From NCBI RefSeq assembly GCF_030063455.1, contig NZ_JASITB010000007.1, positions 124,001 through 188,000 of the forward strand: a DNA stretch of 64,000 bases. Direction: 5' to 3'. How positions within the stretch are numbered: the first letter of the stretch is position 1; the number at the start of each line of letters is the position of its first letter. Below are positions 50,810 through 59,792 of this stretch, piece after piece. A model generated the notes under the pieces. It did not search any database and was not told where the DNA came from. It worked only from the letters and a program-made list of their open reading frames with translations. The translations under genes and the position numbers were made by a program. This DNA comes from Cryobacterium sp. PH31-O1. GTDB lineage: Bacteria; Actinomycetota; Actinomycetes; Actinomycetales; Microbacteriaceae.

Positions 50810-52354
50810 ATGTCCAAAGACACCTTGAAAGTTTCGGGAGTGAAGTACACCACGGCGCAGGCCGGCTACTTTGAGAAGCGTCGACTCACGCGCAGCGCAG
50901 GCATCTGGGGTCTGTGGGGTCTGGCCGTGGCAGCGGTGATCTCCGGGGACTTCTCGGGCTGGAACTTTGGAATCGGTTTCGCCGGTTTTGGCGGAATGCT
51001 GATCGCCTTCGTGCTGCTCATTGTCATGTACTACGGAATGATTTTCAGCATCGGTGAGATGGCGGCGGCGATGCCGCACACCGGCGGGGCCTATTCGTTC
51101 GCCCGGGCGGCCATGGGACCCTGGGGCGGGTTCGTCACTGGACTCGCCGAGACCATCGAGTACGTCGCGACCACCGCCGTCATCGTGTATTTCTCGGCGT
51201 CCTATGCCGACGGGATCACGCAGGAACTGCTCGGGGTCTCCCTGCCGCCGTGGGTGTGGTGGCTCATCCTGTATGTGGCCTTCATTGCGCTCAATGCCGC
51301 GGGGGCAGCCATTTCCTTCAAATTCGCCATCGTCGTGGCGATCATCTCCATCGCGATCCTGCTGGTGTTCTCGGCAATGGCTGCATTCTCCGGGTTGTTC
51401 AACGGGGACAGTCTTTTCAATATCGCGCCGGATGCCGGCCAAAACGCTTTCCTGCCGCACGGAATCATTCCAATCTTGTTTGCGTTGCCTTACGCCATGT
51501 GGTTCTTCCTGGGCATCGAGGAACTTCCGCTGGCCGCCGAGGAATCGCACAATCCGGTGCGGGATATTCCGCGTGCCGGCCTCATCGCTCGCACCACGCT
51601 GATCGTGACCGGCCTGCTCGTGTTGTTTCTAAACACCGGAGTGGTTGGTGCGGCCGAGATTGCCGGATCGAGCGAGCCGTTGCTTGATGGGTTCCGGGCG
51701 ATCGTGGGCGACGGCGCCGCAGCCGTGCTGGCCCTGTTCGCGCTGATCGGGCTCTTGGCATCGCTGCAGGGGATCATGTTCGCCTACGGACGCAACATGT
51801 ATTCACTGTCGCGCGCTGGTTACTACCCGAAGTTTCTGTCACTCACCGGCAAACGCCAGACCCCGGCCATCGCCCTGCTGGTGGGCGCGATCATCGGTTT
51901 CGTTGCCCTCGTACTGGTCGATTCGCTCGGCGGGGCCGGGGGAGTTGCCGGAGCCATTGTGCTCAACATCGCTGTCTGGGGCGCCGTAATCGCCTATGTT
52001 CTGCAGATGGTGTCGTTCGTGCTGCTGCGTAAGAAGTTCCCGAATGCGAGCCGCCCGTACCGCAGCCCCTGGGGTGTTCCTGGTGCCGTCATTGCCGGAA
52101 TCCTGTCCCTGGCGATTTTCTTCGGATTCTTCATCAACGAACCGGCACGTCCGGCGATTGCGGCCATTGCCGTGGTCTACGTGGTGATGCTCCTCGCCTT
52201 TGCCTTCTGGGGGCGCAAACGGCTGGTGCTCTCGCCCGAGGAGGAGTACGCGGTATCGGGCGGGTTGCACCGCGACCCTCAAGCGGATGGCTACGGCGGA
52301 AAGGTTGAAGATGAATTGCTCGCCCGCGACGGGAAGGACGACCCCCGCCTCTGA
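50810..52354 (+). CDS. Ethanolamine-type amino acid/amine permease (APC superfamily)
   Basis: 514 residues from the ATG at 50810, with aaagga about 8 bases before it. Twelve membrane helices. The segments AVISGDFSGWNFGIGFAGFG and MPHTGGAYSFARAAMGPWGG, with AETIEYVATTAVIV, match the ethanolamine permease (Eat) branch of the APC family. It is divergent from the GS-like gene and likely imports the amine that the operon processes. The C-terminal tail is hydrophilic. An in-frame GTG at 50783 has no ribosome binding site. Confidence 0.86.
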   Translation: MSKDTLKVSGVKYTTAQAGYFEKRRLTRSAGIWGLWGLAVAAVISGDFSGWNFGIGFAGFGGMLIAFVLLIVMYYGMIFSIGEMAAAMPHTGGAYSFARAAMGPWGGFVTGLAETIEYVATTAVIVYFSASYADGITQELLGVSLPPWVWWLILYVAFIALNAAGAAISFKFAIVVAIISIAILLVFSAMAAFSGLFNGDSLFNIAPDAGQNAFLPHGIIPILFALPYAMWFFLGIEELPLAAEESHNPVRDIPRAGLIARTTLIVTGLLVLFLNTGVVGAAEIAGSSEPLLDGFRAIVGDGAAAVLALFALIGLLASLQGIMFAYGRNMYSLSRAGYYPKFLSLTGKRQTPAIALLVGAIIGFVALVLVDSLGGAGGVAGAIVLNIAVWGAVIAYVLQMVSFVLLRKKFPNASRPYRSPWGVPGAVIAGILSLAIFFGFFINEPARPAIAAIAVVYVVMLLAFAFWGRKRLVLSPEEEYAVSGGLHRDPQADGYGGKVEDELLARDGKDDPRL

Positions 52355-52360
52355 CCTTTC

Positions 52361-52399
52361 GCGGCGAGATCTCGCGGCGAGATCTCGGGGCTAGATCTC
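52361..52399. repeat. Three 13-bp repeats (with palindromes) between convergent permease and FAH genes
   Basis: gcggcgagatctc at 52361-52373 and 52374-52386, then the variant ggggctagatctc at 52387-52399. Copies contain the palindrome cgagatctcg (52365-52374, 52378-52387). The third copy contains the FAH stop codon (52391-52393). They may fold into hairpins that stop transcription from both sides. Confidence 0.8.
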
Positions 52400-53266
52400 G
52401 CGGCAGTGCGTCGTGAGCATGCCGATCTTGTCGATCGAAATGGTCACGGTGGAGCCGTCGCGCAGAAAGATCGGCGGCTTGCGGCTGTAACCGGCACCGC
52501 CAGGGCTGCCCGTGGAGATAAGGGTTCCCGGCAGCAGTGTGGAGGTTTTCGACAGGTAGGCGATGATCTCCGCGACGGTGCGCACCATATCGCCGCTCGA
52601 GGCGTCCTGCAGAATACGGCCGTCGACGTGGGTGGTCAGCCACAGGTTTTGCGGGTCGCCGATCTCATCGGCGGTGATGACGAGGGGGCCGGTCGGCGTG
52701 AAACCGTCGAATGATTTGCACCGGGACCACTGCGCCTCGGAGAACTGCAGGTCACGGGCGGTGATGTCGTTCACGACGGTGTAACCAAAGACATAGTCGA
52801 GCGCGTTGGCGACCGATACGTTACGGGCCGGACGCCCGATGATCACACCGAGTTCGGCTTCGTAGTCGACCTGGGTGGTGAGGTCACGTGGCCAGGTGAT
52901 GGTCGAGCCGTGCCCGGTGAGCGAGTTGGGCCAGAGCGAGAACACCGTCGCCGCCGTTTCGAGGCGCAGACTCAGCTCGGAGGAGTGCGCGGCGTAGTTG
53001 GCGCCGATCGCGATGATCTGCGGCGGGCGCAGCACGGCGGAAGAATGTCGCAGCTCGTCGACCGGGGTAAGCGCGGCACCGTTCGAGACGGCGTCGAGGC
53101 TGACCGCGCGAATACGTTCGTACCCGGCCTCGCCCTGTTCCATCAGGTCCTGCAGGTCGCGGGGGGCATCGTCGATGACCTCGTCGAGAAACAGTGCCGC
53201 ATCGTCGAAAATCACGGCCAATCGGGGAACGGAGGAACCGTCAACTCTTAAATGCGCAAATTTCAC
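52391..53266 (-). CDS. Fumarylacetoacetate hydrolase family protein
   Basis: 291 residues from GTG at 53266. FAH C-terminal-domain family: metal-binding acidic residues in QVDYEAELGVIIG, NDITARDLQFSEAQW, KSFDGFTPTGP and TGSPGGAGYSRKPP. Members hydrolyse or decarboxylate C-C bonds of 2-oxo or 2,4-dioxo acids. It lies convergent to the ethanolamine-type permease and 55 bp from Ada-AlkA. Whether it belongs to the amine pathway is unclear; it has its own leaderless promoter. Confidence 0.87.
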   Translation of the reverse strand: MKFAHLRVDGSSVPRLAVIFDDAALFLDEVIDDAPRDLQDLMEQGEAGYERIRAVSLDAVSNGAALTPVDELRHSSAVLRPPQIIAIGANYAAHSSELSLRLETAATVFSLWPNSLTGHGSTITWPRDLTTQVDYEAELGVIIGRPARNVSVANALDYVFGYTVVNDITARDLQFSEAQWSRCKSFDGFTPTGPLVITADEIGDPQNLWLTTHVDGRILQDASSGDMVRTVAEIIAYLSKTSTLLPGTLISTGSPGGAGYSRKPPIFLRDGSTVTISIDKIGMLTTHCREI

Positions 53267-53272
53267 TCTTCT

Positions 53273-53278
53273 AGGCTA
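53273..53278 (-). promoter_or_regulatory. -10-like hexamer of leaderless FAH gene
   Basis: TAGCCT on the minus strand ends 6 nt before the GTG at 53266, supporting a GTG leaderless start. Confidence 0.5.
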
Positions 53279-53320
53279 ACCGTCCCGGAGTGCGGGTTGC
53301 CCTGTGGGGTGCTCCAACCC

Positions 53321-54859
53321 TCAGTCGGTCTGCTTGGAGGAGTCCCATGCAGGAATAGGAGGAGTGCGCACAGCACGCCAGAGGTGCATTCCGGCGTAAC
53401 TGCGCCAGGGCGCCCAGTCGGCCCCTCGCGCCACGAGGATGCGTGGTTCCACCGCAAGGCCGAGCCGGCCGGCACCCTGACGCAGTGCCAGGTCGCCAGT
53501 CAGCAGAATATCGGGGCTGCCGAGCACCCGCATGGCCACGTAGCCGGCCGTCCACGGTCCGATGCCGGGCAGTGCCAAAAGGCTCCCTTGCAATTCTGCC
53601 CGGGTCTGCCCGGGGGACAGCGCCAGATCACCCGACGCCAGCGCCCGCGCAACTCGCAGAATGGTCTCGATGCGGGCGCCCGGCCCCCGTAACACCGCGC
53701 GACCGCCCTCAGCGATCTGGGCCGGGGTGGGGAACAGCAGATGCAGCTCGGGACCGGGCACCTGGTCACCGAGGGCGTTGGCCAACCTGGACAGCGCGGT
53801 GCGGGCCGCAGCGACCGACACCTGCTGGCCGATCAAGGCCCGGAACAGAGACTCCTCGGCGTCCATGCTGCCCGGCACGCGGATCCCCGGGGTCTGTGCG
53901 ACCGAGACTGCCAGCGCCGGGTCAGCAGCCAGGTGGCGGTCGATCGCCTGGGCATCGGCATCCAGATCGAACAACCGGCGGATCCGACTCACCAGTGGTG
54001 CCAGGTCGGTGAGGTTTGCCAAACGGATGCTGCAGGCCAGCGCGGGGGCAGCATCCGTTCCCGACAGGGTCACCTCCACCGTGCCGGTGCCGTGCGGCAG
54101 CCGCACCGTGCGGGCGTAGCTCGTCTGTGTGGCCGTTTCGATGCCTGGCAGGGCGCGTGTGCCAAGAAAACGCATTACCCCGGCGCCGTCGAACGGTGTT
54201 CGAGCGGGCAGTTGCAGCGTGATTCTGGTTTCCGCGATGCCGGGGGAGGCCTTTTCGGGCGGGGAGCGGCGGCTGGAACGTACCTGAGACGGGGTGCGTT
54301 CGTAAACGGCGGCGACGGTGTCGTTGAATTGGCGAATACTGCCGAAGCCGGCCGCGAAGGCCACGTCGGTGATCGGAAGGTCAGTGTCCAGCAGCAGCAG
54401 GCGTGCCGTCTGGGCCCGGTGCGCCCGAGCGAGCGCGAGCGGACCGGCGCCCAATTCGGCGACCAGCACCCGGGTCAGGTGCCGCGGCGTGTAGCCGAGG
54501 CGGGCGGCGAGCCCCGGAACGCCGTCACGCTCGACGACGCCATCCGAGATGAGTCGCATCGAGCGGGCAGCGAGGTCGTCGCGCATGTTCCAGGCCGGTG
54601 AGCCTGGCACGGCATCGGGCAGGCAGCGTTTGCAGGCCCGCAACCCGGCCTCGTGGGCGGCCGCTGCGGTGAGGTAGAACGTCACGTTGCCGGGTCGGGG
54701 CGTCGTCGCCGGGCAGCTCGGCCGACAGTAGATGCCGGTCGTGTGCACGCCGGTGATGAACTGGCCGTCGAACCGGGTGTCTCGCGAGCACATGATGCGA
54801 TAGCGTTCGGCGAAATCAGGGTCGGCGAGCCTGATCGCGGGGACGGAAGAAATGGTCAC
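53321..54859 (-). CDS. alkA: Ada-type regulator fused to DNA-3-methyladenine glycosylase II (AlkA)
   Basis: 512 residues. The N-terminal Ada methyl-acceptor zinc domain has four cysteines (GIYCRPSC, then ACKRC). An AraC helix-turn-helix follows ([20 protein letters not shown]) at about 105-200. The C-terminal AlkA part carries ALIGQQVSV, the helix-hairpin-helix [15 protein letters not shown] and the catalytic Asp in [10 protein letters not shown]. So one protein senses alkyl phosphotriesters, activates transcription and excises alkylated bases, as in mycobacterial AdaA-AlkA. No O6-alkylguanine methyltransferase gene lies beside it in the window. Confidence 0.92.
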   Translation of the reverse strand: MTISSVPAIRLADPDFAERYRIMCSRDTRFDGQFITGVHTTGIYCRPSCPATTPRPGNVTFYLTAAAAHEAGLRACKRCLPDAVPGSPAWNMRDDLAARSMRLISDGVVERDGVPGLAARLGYTPRHLTRVLVAELGAGPLALARAHRAQTARLLLLDTDLPITDVAFAAGFGSIRQFNDTVAAVYERTPSQVRSSRRSPPEKASPGIAETRITLQLPARTPFDGAGVMRFLGTRALPGIETATQTSYARTVRLPHGTGTVEVTLSGTDAAPALACSIRLANLTDLAPLVSRIRRLFDLDADAQAIDRHLAADPALAVSVAQTPGIRVPGSMDAEESLFRALIGQQVSVAAARTALSRLANALGDQVPGPELHLLFPTPAQIAEGGRAVLRGPGARIETILRVARALASGDLALSPGQTRAELQGSLLALPGIGPWTAGYVAMRVLGSPDILLTGDLALRQGAGRLGLAVEPRILVARGADWAPWRSYAGMHLWRAVRTPPIPAWDSSKQTD

Positions 54860-54921
54860 CCTCCGAGCCTGCCACGCGCGGCCAACGGGCGGTAGCGGAA
54901 ATCAGACACGGCGCGGCTCGA

Positions 54922-54927
54922 TAGGCT
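54922..54927 (+). promoter_or_regulatory. -10-like hexamer of leaderless GlcD-type oxidase gene
   Basis: TAGGCT ends 6 nt before the ATG at 54934. On the other strand alkA has a similar but weaker CAGGCT 6 nt before its GTG. Confidence 0.5.
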
Positions 54928-54933
54928 GGGACG

Positions 54934-56325
54934 ATGAACGCACTGCTGCGCCTCCAGTCCGAACTTGGCGAAATCGTCAGCGTTGACCCCCTCGATCTTG
55001 CGGCCAATCGCACCGACAAATCCGGCTGGGTCGCCGACGGTACGCCGCTGGCTATCGTGCGCGCCACGACGGTCGATCAGGTTCAAGCCGTGCTGCGCAT
55101 CGCGACCGAATTTCGGGTCAGCGTGGTCACCCGCGGCGCCGGCACCGGCCTGTCGGGCGGAGCCTGCGGCACCGACGGATCCATCGTGCTGAGCGTAGCC
55201 GGGCTGACCCGCATCCTCGAGATCAACCCAGACGACGAACTCGCCGTCGTCGAAGCTGGCGTCATCAACCAGGACCTCAACGACGCCCTCGCGCGGCAGA
55301 ACCTGTGGTTCGCCCCCGACCCGGCCAGCAAGGGCATCTCCACCGTCGGTGGCAACATCGCCACGAACGCCGGCGGGTTGCTCTGCGCGAAGTACGGGGT
55401 CACCCGGGAGGCGGTGCTGGGCCTGACCGTCGTGCTCGCCGACGGTAGCCTGCTGCGCACGGGGCATCGCACCGTCAAGGGCGTCACCGGTTACGATCTG
55501 ACCGCGCTGCTCACCGGCTCCGAGGGAACGCTCGGCGTCATTGTCGAGGCGACCGTGCGGTTGCGGGCGCTCACCGCGGGGACGATCGCCACAATCGGCG
55601 CGGTCTTCGACACGGTCACGGCGGCGGCCGCGGCCAGCGCGGCCATCACGGCCGCGCGCATCCGCCCCGCCGTCATGGAACTGCTCGACCCGGTCGCCCT
55701 GGGGCACGTGGCAACCTACCTCGGTCCGGAGGGATCGGCCGGGTTGCCGCTTCGCCGCGGCGCGTTCCTGCTCGTGCAGACCGACGGACCGGCGGCGATC
55801 GCCGAGGCCGAGGCTGCGCTCATCGTGCTGCGCGAAGGCGGCGGCGAAGCCACCCTCTCAACGGACGCCGCCTCCGGCGACCGCCTGCTGGCCATTCGCC
55901 GAGCCATGCACCCGGCCCTCGAACAGTTGGGCCAGGTGCTCATCGAAGACGTGTCGGTGCCCCGCTCGCGCATGGCCGAAATGTTCGATGCGATCGCCGA
56001 GATCAGCGCCCGCACCGGCATTTCCATTCCCACAGTCGCCCACGCCGGCGACGGCAACCTGCACCCGAACTTCGTGATCGCGCGCCGACCGGGTGAGACA
56101 GCGGATGCGGCGGTGCCCGACGAGATCTGGGCCGCCGCCGACGAGATGTTTCAGGCTGCCCTCGCCCTCGGCGGCACGCTGACCGGCGAACACGGTGTCG
56201 GCGTGCTCAAACGTCGTTGGCTGCGGGACGAGATCGGTGACACGAGCCTCGCCCTGCAGCGCCAGCTCAAGGCGGTCTTCGACCCGCTGGGTCTGCTGAA
56301 CCCCGGCACCATGTTCGACGCCTGA
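54934..56325 (+). CDS. FAD-linked oxidase, GlcD/D-lactate dehydrogenase type
   Basis: 463 residues. The N-terminal PCMH-type FAD domain shows VVTRGAGTGLSGGACGTDGS and the C-terminal oxidase cap shows HAGDGNLHPNFV and LTGEHGVGVLKRRWL. It oxidises a 2-hydroxy acid such as glycolate or D-lactate with FAD. The glycolate-oxidase partners GlcE/GlcF are not adjacent, so it may act alone as a D-lactate or 2-hydroxyglutarate type enzyme. Exact substrate not assignable. Confidence 0.88.
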   Translation: MNALLRLQSELGEIVSVDPLDLAANRTDKSGWVADGTPLAIVRATTVDQVQAVLRIATEFRVSVVTRGAGTGLSGGACGTDGSIVLSVAGLTRILEINPDDELAVVEAGVINQDLNDALARQNLWFAPDPASKGISTVGGNIATNAGGLLCAKYGVTREAVLGLTVVLADGSLLRTGHRTVKGVTGYDLTALLTGSEGTLGVIVEATVRLRALTAGTIATIGAVFDTVTAAAAASAAITAARIRPAVMELLDPVALGHVATYLGPEGSAGLPLRRGAFLLVQTDGPAAIAEAEAALIVLREGGGEATLSTDAASGDRLLAIRRAMHPALEQLGQVLIEDVSVPRSRMAEMFDAIAEISARTGISIPTVAHAGDGNLHPNFVIARRPGETADAAVPDEIWAAADEMFQAALALGGTLTGEHGVGVLKRRWLRDEIGDTSLALQRQLKAVFDPLGLLNPGTMFDA

Positions 56326-56546
56326 GCCGCCCGACCACCTCCTGCGCGGCCAGAATGCCCCCGCACTGCAGGCAAGCAGCGGCAACAGAAACTCGCCGCC
56401 TCGGTGGTGTGGCAGTGCCGACGACTCTCCCGATGCGACGAGTTGGTGTGTACCAAGAGTGCACCCGCTGGCGATTGGGCGCAAGCATTATTTTTCGAGG
56501 TTTCGCACGGCGTGCAATCCGACGCAGAATCCGGTTGGATGGGAGG

Positions 56547-56918
56547 ATGACTGATTTGAATTCCAAGCCCGAAATTGACTTTCCAGAGGGCGCTGCGCCC
56601 GACCAACTCGAGATCACCGATGTCGTCGTCGGTGACGGTGCCGAGGCGACCGCTGGGGCCACCGTCGACGTGCACTACCTTGGCGTCGAGTTCGCGTCCG
56701 GCGACGAGTTCGACTCGTCCTGGAACCGCGGCCAGTCGATCAACTTTCCGCTGCGCTCGCTCATCGCCGGCTGGCAGGAAGGGATCCCCGGTATGAAGGT
56801 CGGGGGTCGTCGCAAGCTCGTCGTGCCGCCGCACCTCGCCTACGGACCGGCCGGTTCCGGCCACCGGCTCTCCGGTCAGACCCTGATCTTCGTCATCGAC
56901 CTGCTTGGCGTCAGCTAA
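56547..56918 (+). CDS. FKBP-type peptidyl-prolyl cis-trans isomerase
   Basis: 123 residues from the ATG at 56547. Single FKBP domain: VDVHYLGVEF, FDSSWNRGQSINFPL, IAGWQEGIPGMKVGGRRKLV, PHLAYG and LIFVIDLLGV, all standard. It helps protein folding in the cytoplasm, as there is no signal peptide. A G-rich gggagg directly abuts the ATG and a TTGGAT box ends 6 nt before it, so initiation may be leaderless. The 221-bp gap upstream holds no gene. Confidence 0.92.
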   Translation: MTDLNSKPEIDFPEGAAPDQLEITDVVVGDGAEATAGATVDVHYLGVEFASGDEFDSSWNRGQSINFPLRSLIAGWQEGIPGMKVGGRRKLVVPPHLAYGPAGSGHRLSGQTLIFVIDLLGVS

Positions 56919-56942
56919 ACCGCGTTACTGAGAATCACCCTG

Positions 56943-56975
56943 GACGGGACGCGGCTGCTGCAGCCGGGTCCCGTC
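56943..56975. terminator. Terminator hairpin between convergent FKBP and flavin-protein genes
   Basis: gacgggac (56943-56950) pairs with gtcccgtc (56968-56975) and inside it cggctg with cagccg around ctg, with only one G/G mismatch. It lies 24 bp after the FKBP stop. Confidence 0.75.
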
Positions 56976-57072
56976 TGGTCTGCCACGGTCGCCGTGCGCC
57001 CGGCTAGGAACGGTGGCACTCCCGTGGGCCCAGGGTGTGGTGAGGGCGGCACTCCAGCGGTAGCGCTGTGGT

Positions 57073-57516
57073 TCAGGTCAGGGTCGCCGTCGGTTCCGGT
57101 CCGAGCGTGAACCGCCGCCCCGTGATCGACTCTGGCACGATCTCCACGAAGACCGGCTTGACAGTGGGAATCATCGGGCGTAACGGCAATTCTGCAGCAT
57201 CATCGATCTCGCGCTGGGTGTCCAGTGCCCGAGCCGTTCCGTGCACGATGACACTCCACGCGTCGTCGCGACCCACACCATCCGTTTCGAAAGCGACCCG
57301 GTTGTTCACCGTGAGCTCGATCAATTTGGTGCCCGACGCGGTGCGAAAAAGCAGGCGTTGATCGGCGGCCACGAAGTTGACCGGAAAAATATCGGGGATG
57401 CCGCCGACGGCAACGGCGAGGCGGCCCAGACTGGCCGAGAGCAACGCATTCCAGCATTCATCCTCGCTGAGAATCTGTACGGGGACTGAAGCCGCGTTCA
57501 CGTCGTCGAAAGTCAT
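57073..57516 (-). CDS. Pyridoxamine 5'-phosphate oxidase-fold flavin-binding protein
   Basis: 147 residues. The split-barrel pattern of the PNPOx-like family: SLGRLAVAVGGIPDIFPVNF, LLFRTASGTKLIEL, NRVAFETDGV and WSVIVHGTARAL. Actinobacterial members of this type bind FMN, F420 or heme and many are of unknown function. A GGAG site precedes the ATG. It is convergent to FKBP and divergent from the BCCT transporter; no functional link is evident. Confidence 0.82.
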   Translation of the reverse strand: MTFDDVNAASVPVQILSEDECWNALLSASLGRLAVAVGGIPDIFPVNFVAADQRLLFRTASGTKLIELTVNNRVAFETDGVGRDDAWSVIVHGTARALDTQREIDDAAELPLRPMIPTVKPVFVEIVPESITGRRFTLGPEPTATLT

Positions 57517-57592
57517 GCTCCATCGTCACATGCCGAGCCCGCCAGAGCGAGCGTGGCGGCACGATTTTCTTACGCTGACGGCAAACAGGGGC

Positions 57593-57647
57593 GCAAATTT
57601 GTTGCCCCTATAAGGTGGGGCACTTTCCCTGTAAGCTGGAAATTTGC
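57593..57647. promoter_or_regulatory. Nested inverted repeats upstream of the BCCT transporter
   Basis: Outer arms gcaaattt (57593-57600) and aaatttgc (57640-57647) are a perfect inverted repeat. Inside, tgcccc (57603-57608) and ggggca (57617-57622) surround tataaggt, a -10-like sequence. The layout suggests an operator over a promoter. A second -10-like box TATTCT (57717-57722) lies closer to the gene. Confidence 0.5.
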
Positions 57648-57738
57648 CCAGCGTTGCAGCTATCTGATGGCGCAGAAGCGGTTTAGCCCGATGTGGTTGT
57701 GCCGCGCGTCGCAATCTATTCTTCATGAGAGTTCCACA

Positions 57739-59490
57739 GTGAGTGCACTACCCGAAGTACCGGCGGCAACGCCGGCCAGCAGTCCTCCCACATCCCGGCG
57801 TTTCGCCGTTCCGGCACCTCGAGTGTTCTACCCGGCACTCGGCATCATTCTGGCCGTCGTCGTGATCGCCATTGCCTTTCCGGTGCGCACCGGCAGCGTT
57901 CTGGCCCTGCTGCAGGGCTGGGTCGTAGCCGGCCTCGGCCCGTATTATGTCGTCATCGTCGCGGCTTTCGTCGTGTTCGCCATCTGGATGGGGCTCAGCC
58001 GTTTCGGCGATATCAAACTCGGTAAAGACGACGACGAACCCGAATTCGGCCTGACGAGCTGGTTCTCCATGCTCTTTGCTGCCGGCATGGGCATCGGCCT
58101 GGTCTTCTGGGGCGCCTCAGAACCCCTCACCTTCTTCACGAGTCCAAAGCCGGGAGTGACCGGGGACTCGGCGGACCTAGCCTCGGCGGCGATGTCGCAG
58201 ACCTTTTTGCACTGGGGGTTCCACGCCTGGGCCATCTACGCCGTTGTCGGACTGGCCCTGGCCTACTCGATCCACCGCAAGGGTCGGCCGGTGTCCATCC
58301 GGTGGGCCCTTGAACCGCTCCTCGGCACGCGCCGCGTCAAGGGTCGCCTCGGTGACGTGATCGACGTGATCGCTATCGTTGGAACTCTGTTCGGTGTCGC
58401 AACCTCCCTCGGCCTCGGCGTCAAGCAGATCGCCGCCGGACTGAGTTACCTCGGCGTGGTCGGCGAGGTCACCAATACCCTGCTGGTGATCCTGATCGTC
58501 GGCATCACCATCATCGCCACGGCTTCGGTCGTCAGCGGTGTTGGCAAGGGCATCAAATGGCTCTCCAACATCAACCTCGGCATGGCCGGCCTGCTGCTTT
58601 TCTCCGTGCTTCTCCTCGGGCCCACAATGTATCTGCTGCGATTGCTCGTGCAGTCGATCGGCGGTTATTTTCAGAGCGTGGTCGGCCTTACCTTTGATAC
58701 CGGAGCGTTCACTGGCCAGACCGGCCTCGACTTTCAGGGTGCCTGGACCGTCTTCTACTGGGGCTGGTGGATCTCGTGGGCACCGTTCGTGGGTGTGTTC
58801 ATCGCGCGTATCTCCCGCGGCCGAACTGTTCGCCAGTTCATCGCCGGCGTGCTGCTGGTTCCGACCCTGGTCACGTTCGTCTGGTTCGCGGTCATGGGGG
58901 GAAGCGCCATCCGTCAGGCCTGGGCGGGTGACGGTGGGGGACTCTTCGACCCCGAGGTGGGTATCATCCCCGAGAATGTGCTGTTCAGCTTTCTCGGGAC
59001 CCTGCCCTTCGGTGTGATCCTCTCGGTGATCGCGGTCATCGTCATCGCGATTTTCTTCATAACCTCAGCCGACTCGGGATCACTCGTTATCGACATGCTC
59101 GCCTCCGGCGGCGACACCAACCCGCCCAAGTGGAGCCGCATCATGTGGGCCGGTCTCGGCGGGCTCGTGGCCATCGCCCTGCTGCTGGCCGGCGGCCTAG
59201 CCGCACTACAGACCGGAGCGATCCTGACCGCGATTCCGGTCAGCGTCGTCATGATCGGTATGTGCATCGCCACCTACAAGGCCTTCCGCATAGAACATGA
59301 GGTTCTCGTCGCTGCTGAACGCCGTCAGCGTCGCGAGGAGATGGCTCGCCGCATCGGCAAGTCCGTCACCGCCCACCTCGAGGAGAACTTTGACGACCAC
59401 TTCGGTGAGCAGGTTGACGGACACATCGAAGCGGCACTGACCGACGATCCGGCCCGTCGACCGCGCTGGGGCCGTCGCCCGAAGGACTAA
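57739..59490 (+). CDS. BCCT family betaine/choline/carnitine transporter
   Basis: 583 residues from the GTG at 57739, with gagag about 8 bases before it. Twelve membrane helices. BCCT signatures are GMGIGLVFWGASEPL, the Trp-rich segment VFYWGWWISWAPFVGVFIAR, and SADSGSLVIDMLASGG. The long hydrophilic C-terminus (from about 515) has many Arg, Glu and His residues, as in osmosensing BetP. Likely imports glycine betaine or a related osmolyte. A longer frame from 57553 has no transporter features before the GTG. Confidence 0.92.
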   Translation: MSALPEVPAATPASSPPTSRRFAVPAPRVFYPALGIILAVVVIAIAFPVRTGSVLALLQGWVVAGLGPYYVVIVAAFVVFAIWMGLSRFGDIKLGKDDDEPEFGLTSWFSMLFAAGMGIGLVFWGASEPLTFFTSPKPGVTGDSADLASAAMSQTFLHWGFHAWAIYAVVGLALAYSIHRKGRPVSIRWALEPLLGTRRVKGRLGDVIDVIAIVGTLFGVATSLGLGVKQIAAGLSYLGVVGEVTNTLLVILIVGITIIATASVVSGVGKGIKWLSNINLGMAGLLLFSVLLLGPTMYLLRLLVQSIGGYFQSVVGLTFDTGAFTGQTGLDFQGAWTVFYWGWWISWAPFVGVFIARISRGRTVRQFIAGVLLVPTLVTFVWFAVMGGSAIRQAWAGDGGGLFDPEVGIIPENVLFSFLGTLPFGVILSVIAVIVIAIFFITSADSGSLVIDMLASGGDTNPPKWSRIMWAGLGGLVAIALLLAGGLAALQTGAILTAIPVSVVMIGMCIATYKAFRIEHEVLVAAERRQRREEMARRIGKSVTAHLEENFDDHFGEQVDGHIEAALTDDPARRPRWGRRPKD

Positions 59491-59513
59491 TCCTGCAACC
59501 GGGGGGTCGGTCG

Positions 59514-59780
59514 CTACATTCCGTTGGCGGCCCTGACCCGGTTGACCAGATCACGCCACGGACCGTTCACCTGTGGTTCGGCGATGACCACCTCGTGCGG
59601 GGCACACCGAATCCGATAGGCGAACCGATCGGGGGTCGCCTCACTGTCGGTGACGTCGTCCCACGGCAGAGAATTCAGAAAATCGGCCCACGTTGCCGGG
59701 TCGGGTTGCTCTTCGACCCGAACTTCCCAGGTCAGGCGGATACCCGCCATCCCGCCGCTGCGCGAGACGATGACTTTCAT
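59514..59780 (-). CDS. Emfourin-like inhibitor of the adjacent M4 protease
   Basis: 88 residues. MKVIVSRSGGMAGIRLTWEV, then DDVTDSEATPDRFAYRI and GPWRDLVNRVRAANG, match the emfourin (M4in) pattern: a small protein encoded beside protealysin-like proteases and shown in Serratia to inhibit protealysin. It lies 9 bp after the protease stop, on the same strand, and has a possible own -10-like box inside the protease gene's end. It is probably co-expressed with the protease to hold it inactive in the cytoplasm. Confidence 0.8.
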   Translation of the reverse strand: MKVIVSRSGGMAGIRLTWEVRVEEQPDPATWADFLNSLPWDDVTDSEATPDRFAYRIRCAPHEVVIAEPQVNGPWRDLVNRVRAANGM

Positions 59781-59786
59781 ACCGCG

Positions 59787-59792
59787 ATGTTA
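59787..59792 (-). promoter_or_regulatory. Possible -10-like hexamer before the emfourin-like gene
   Basis: TAACAT on the minus strand ends 6 nt before the ATG at 59780, overlapping the protease stop codon. It may be chance; co-transcription with the protease is equally possible. Confidence 0.35.
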
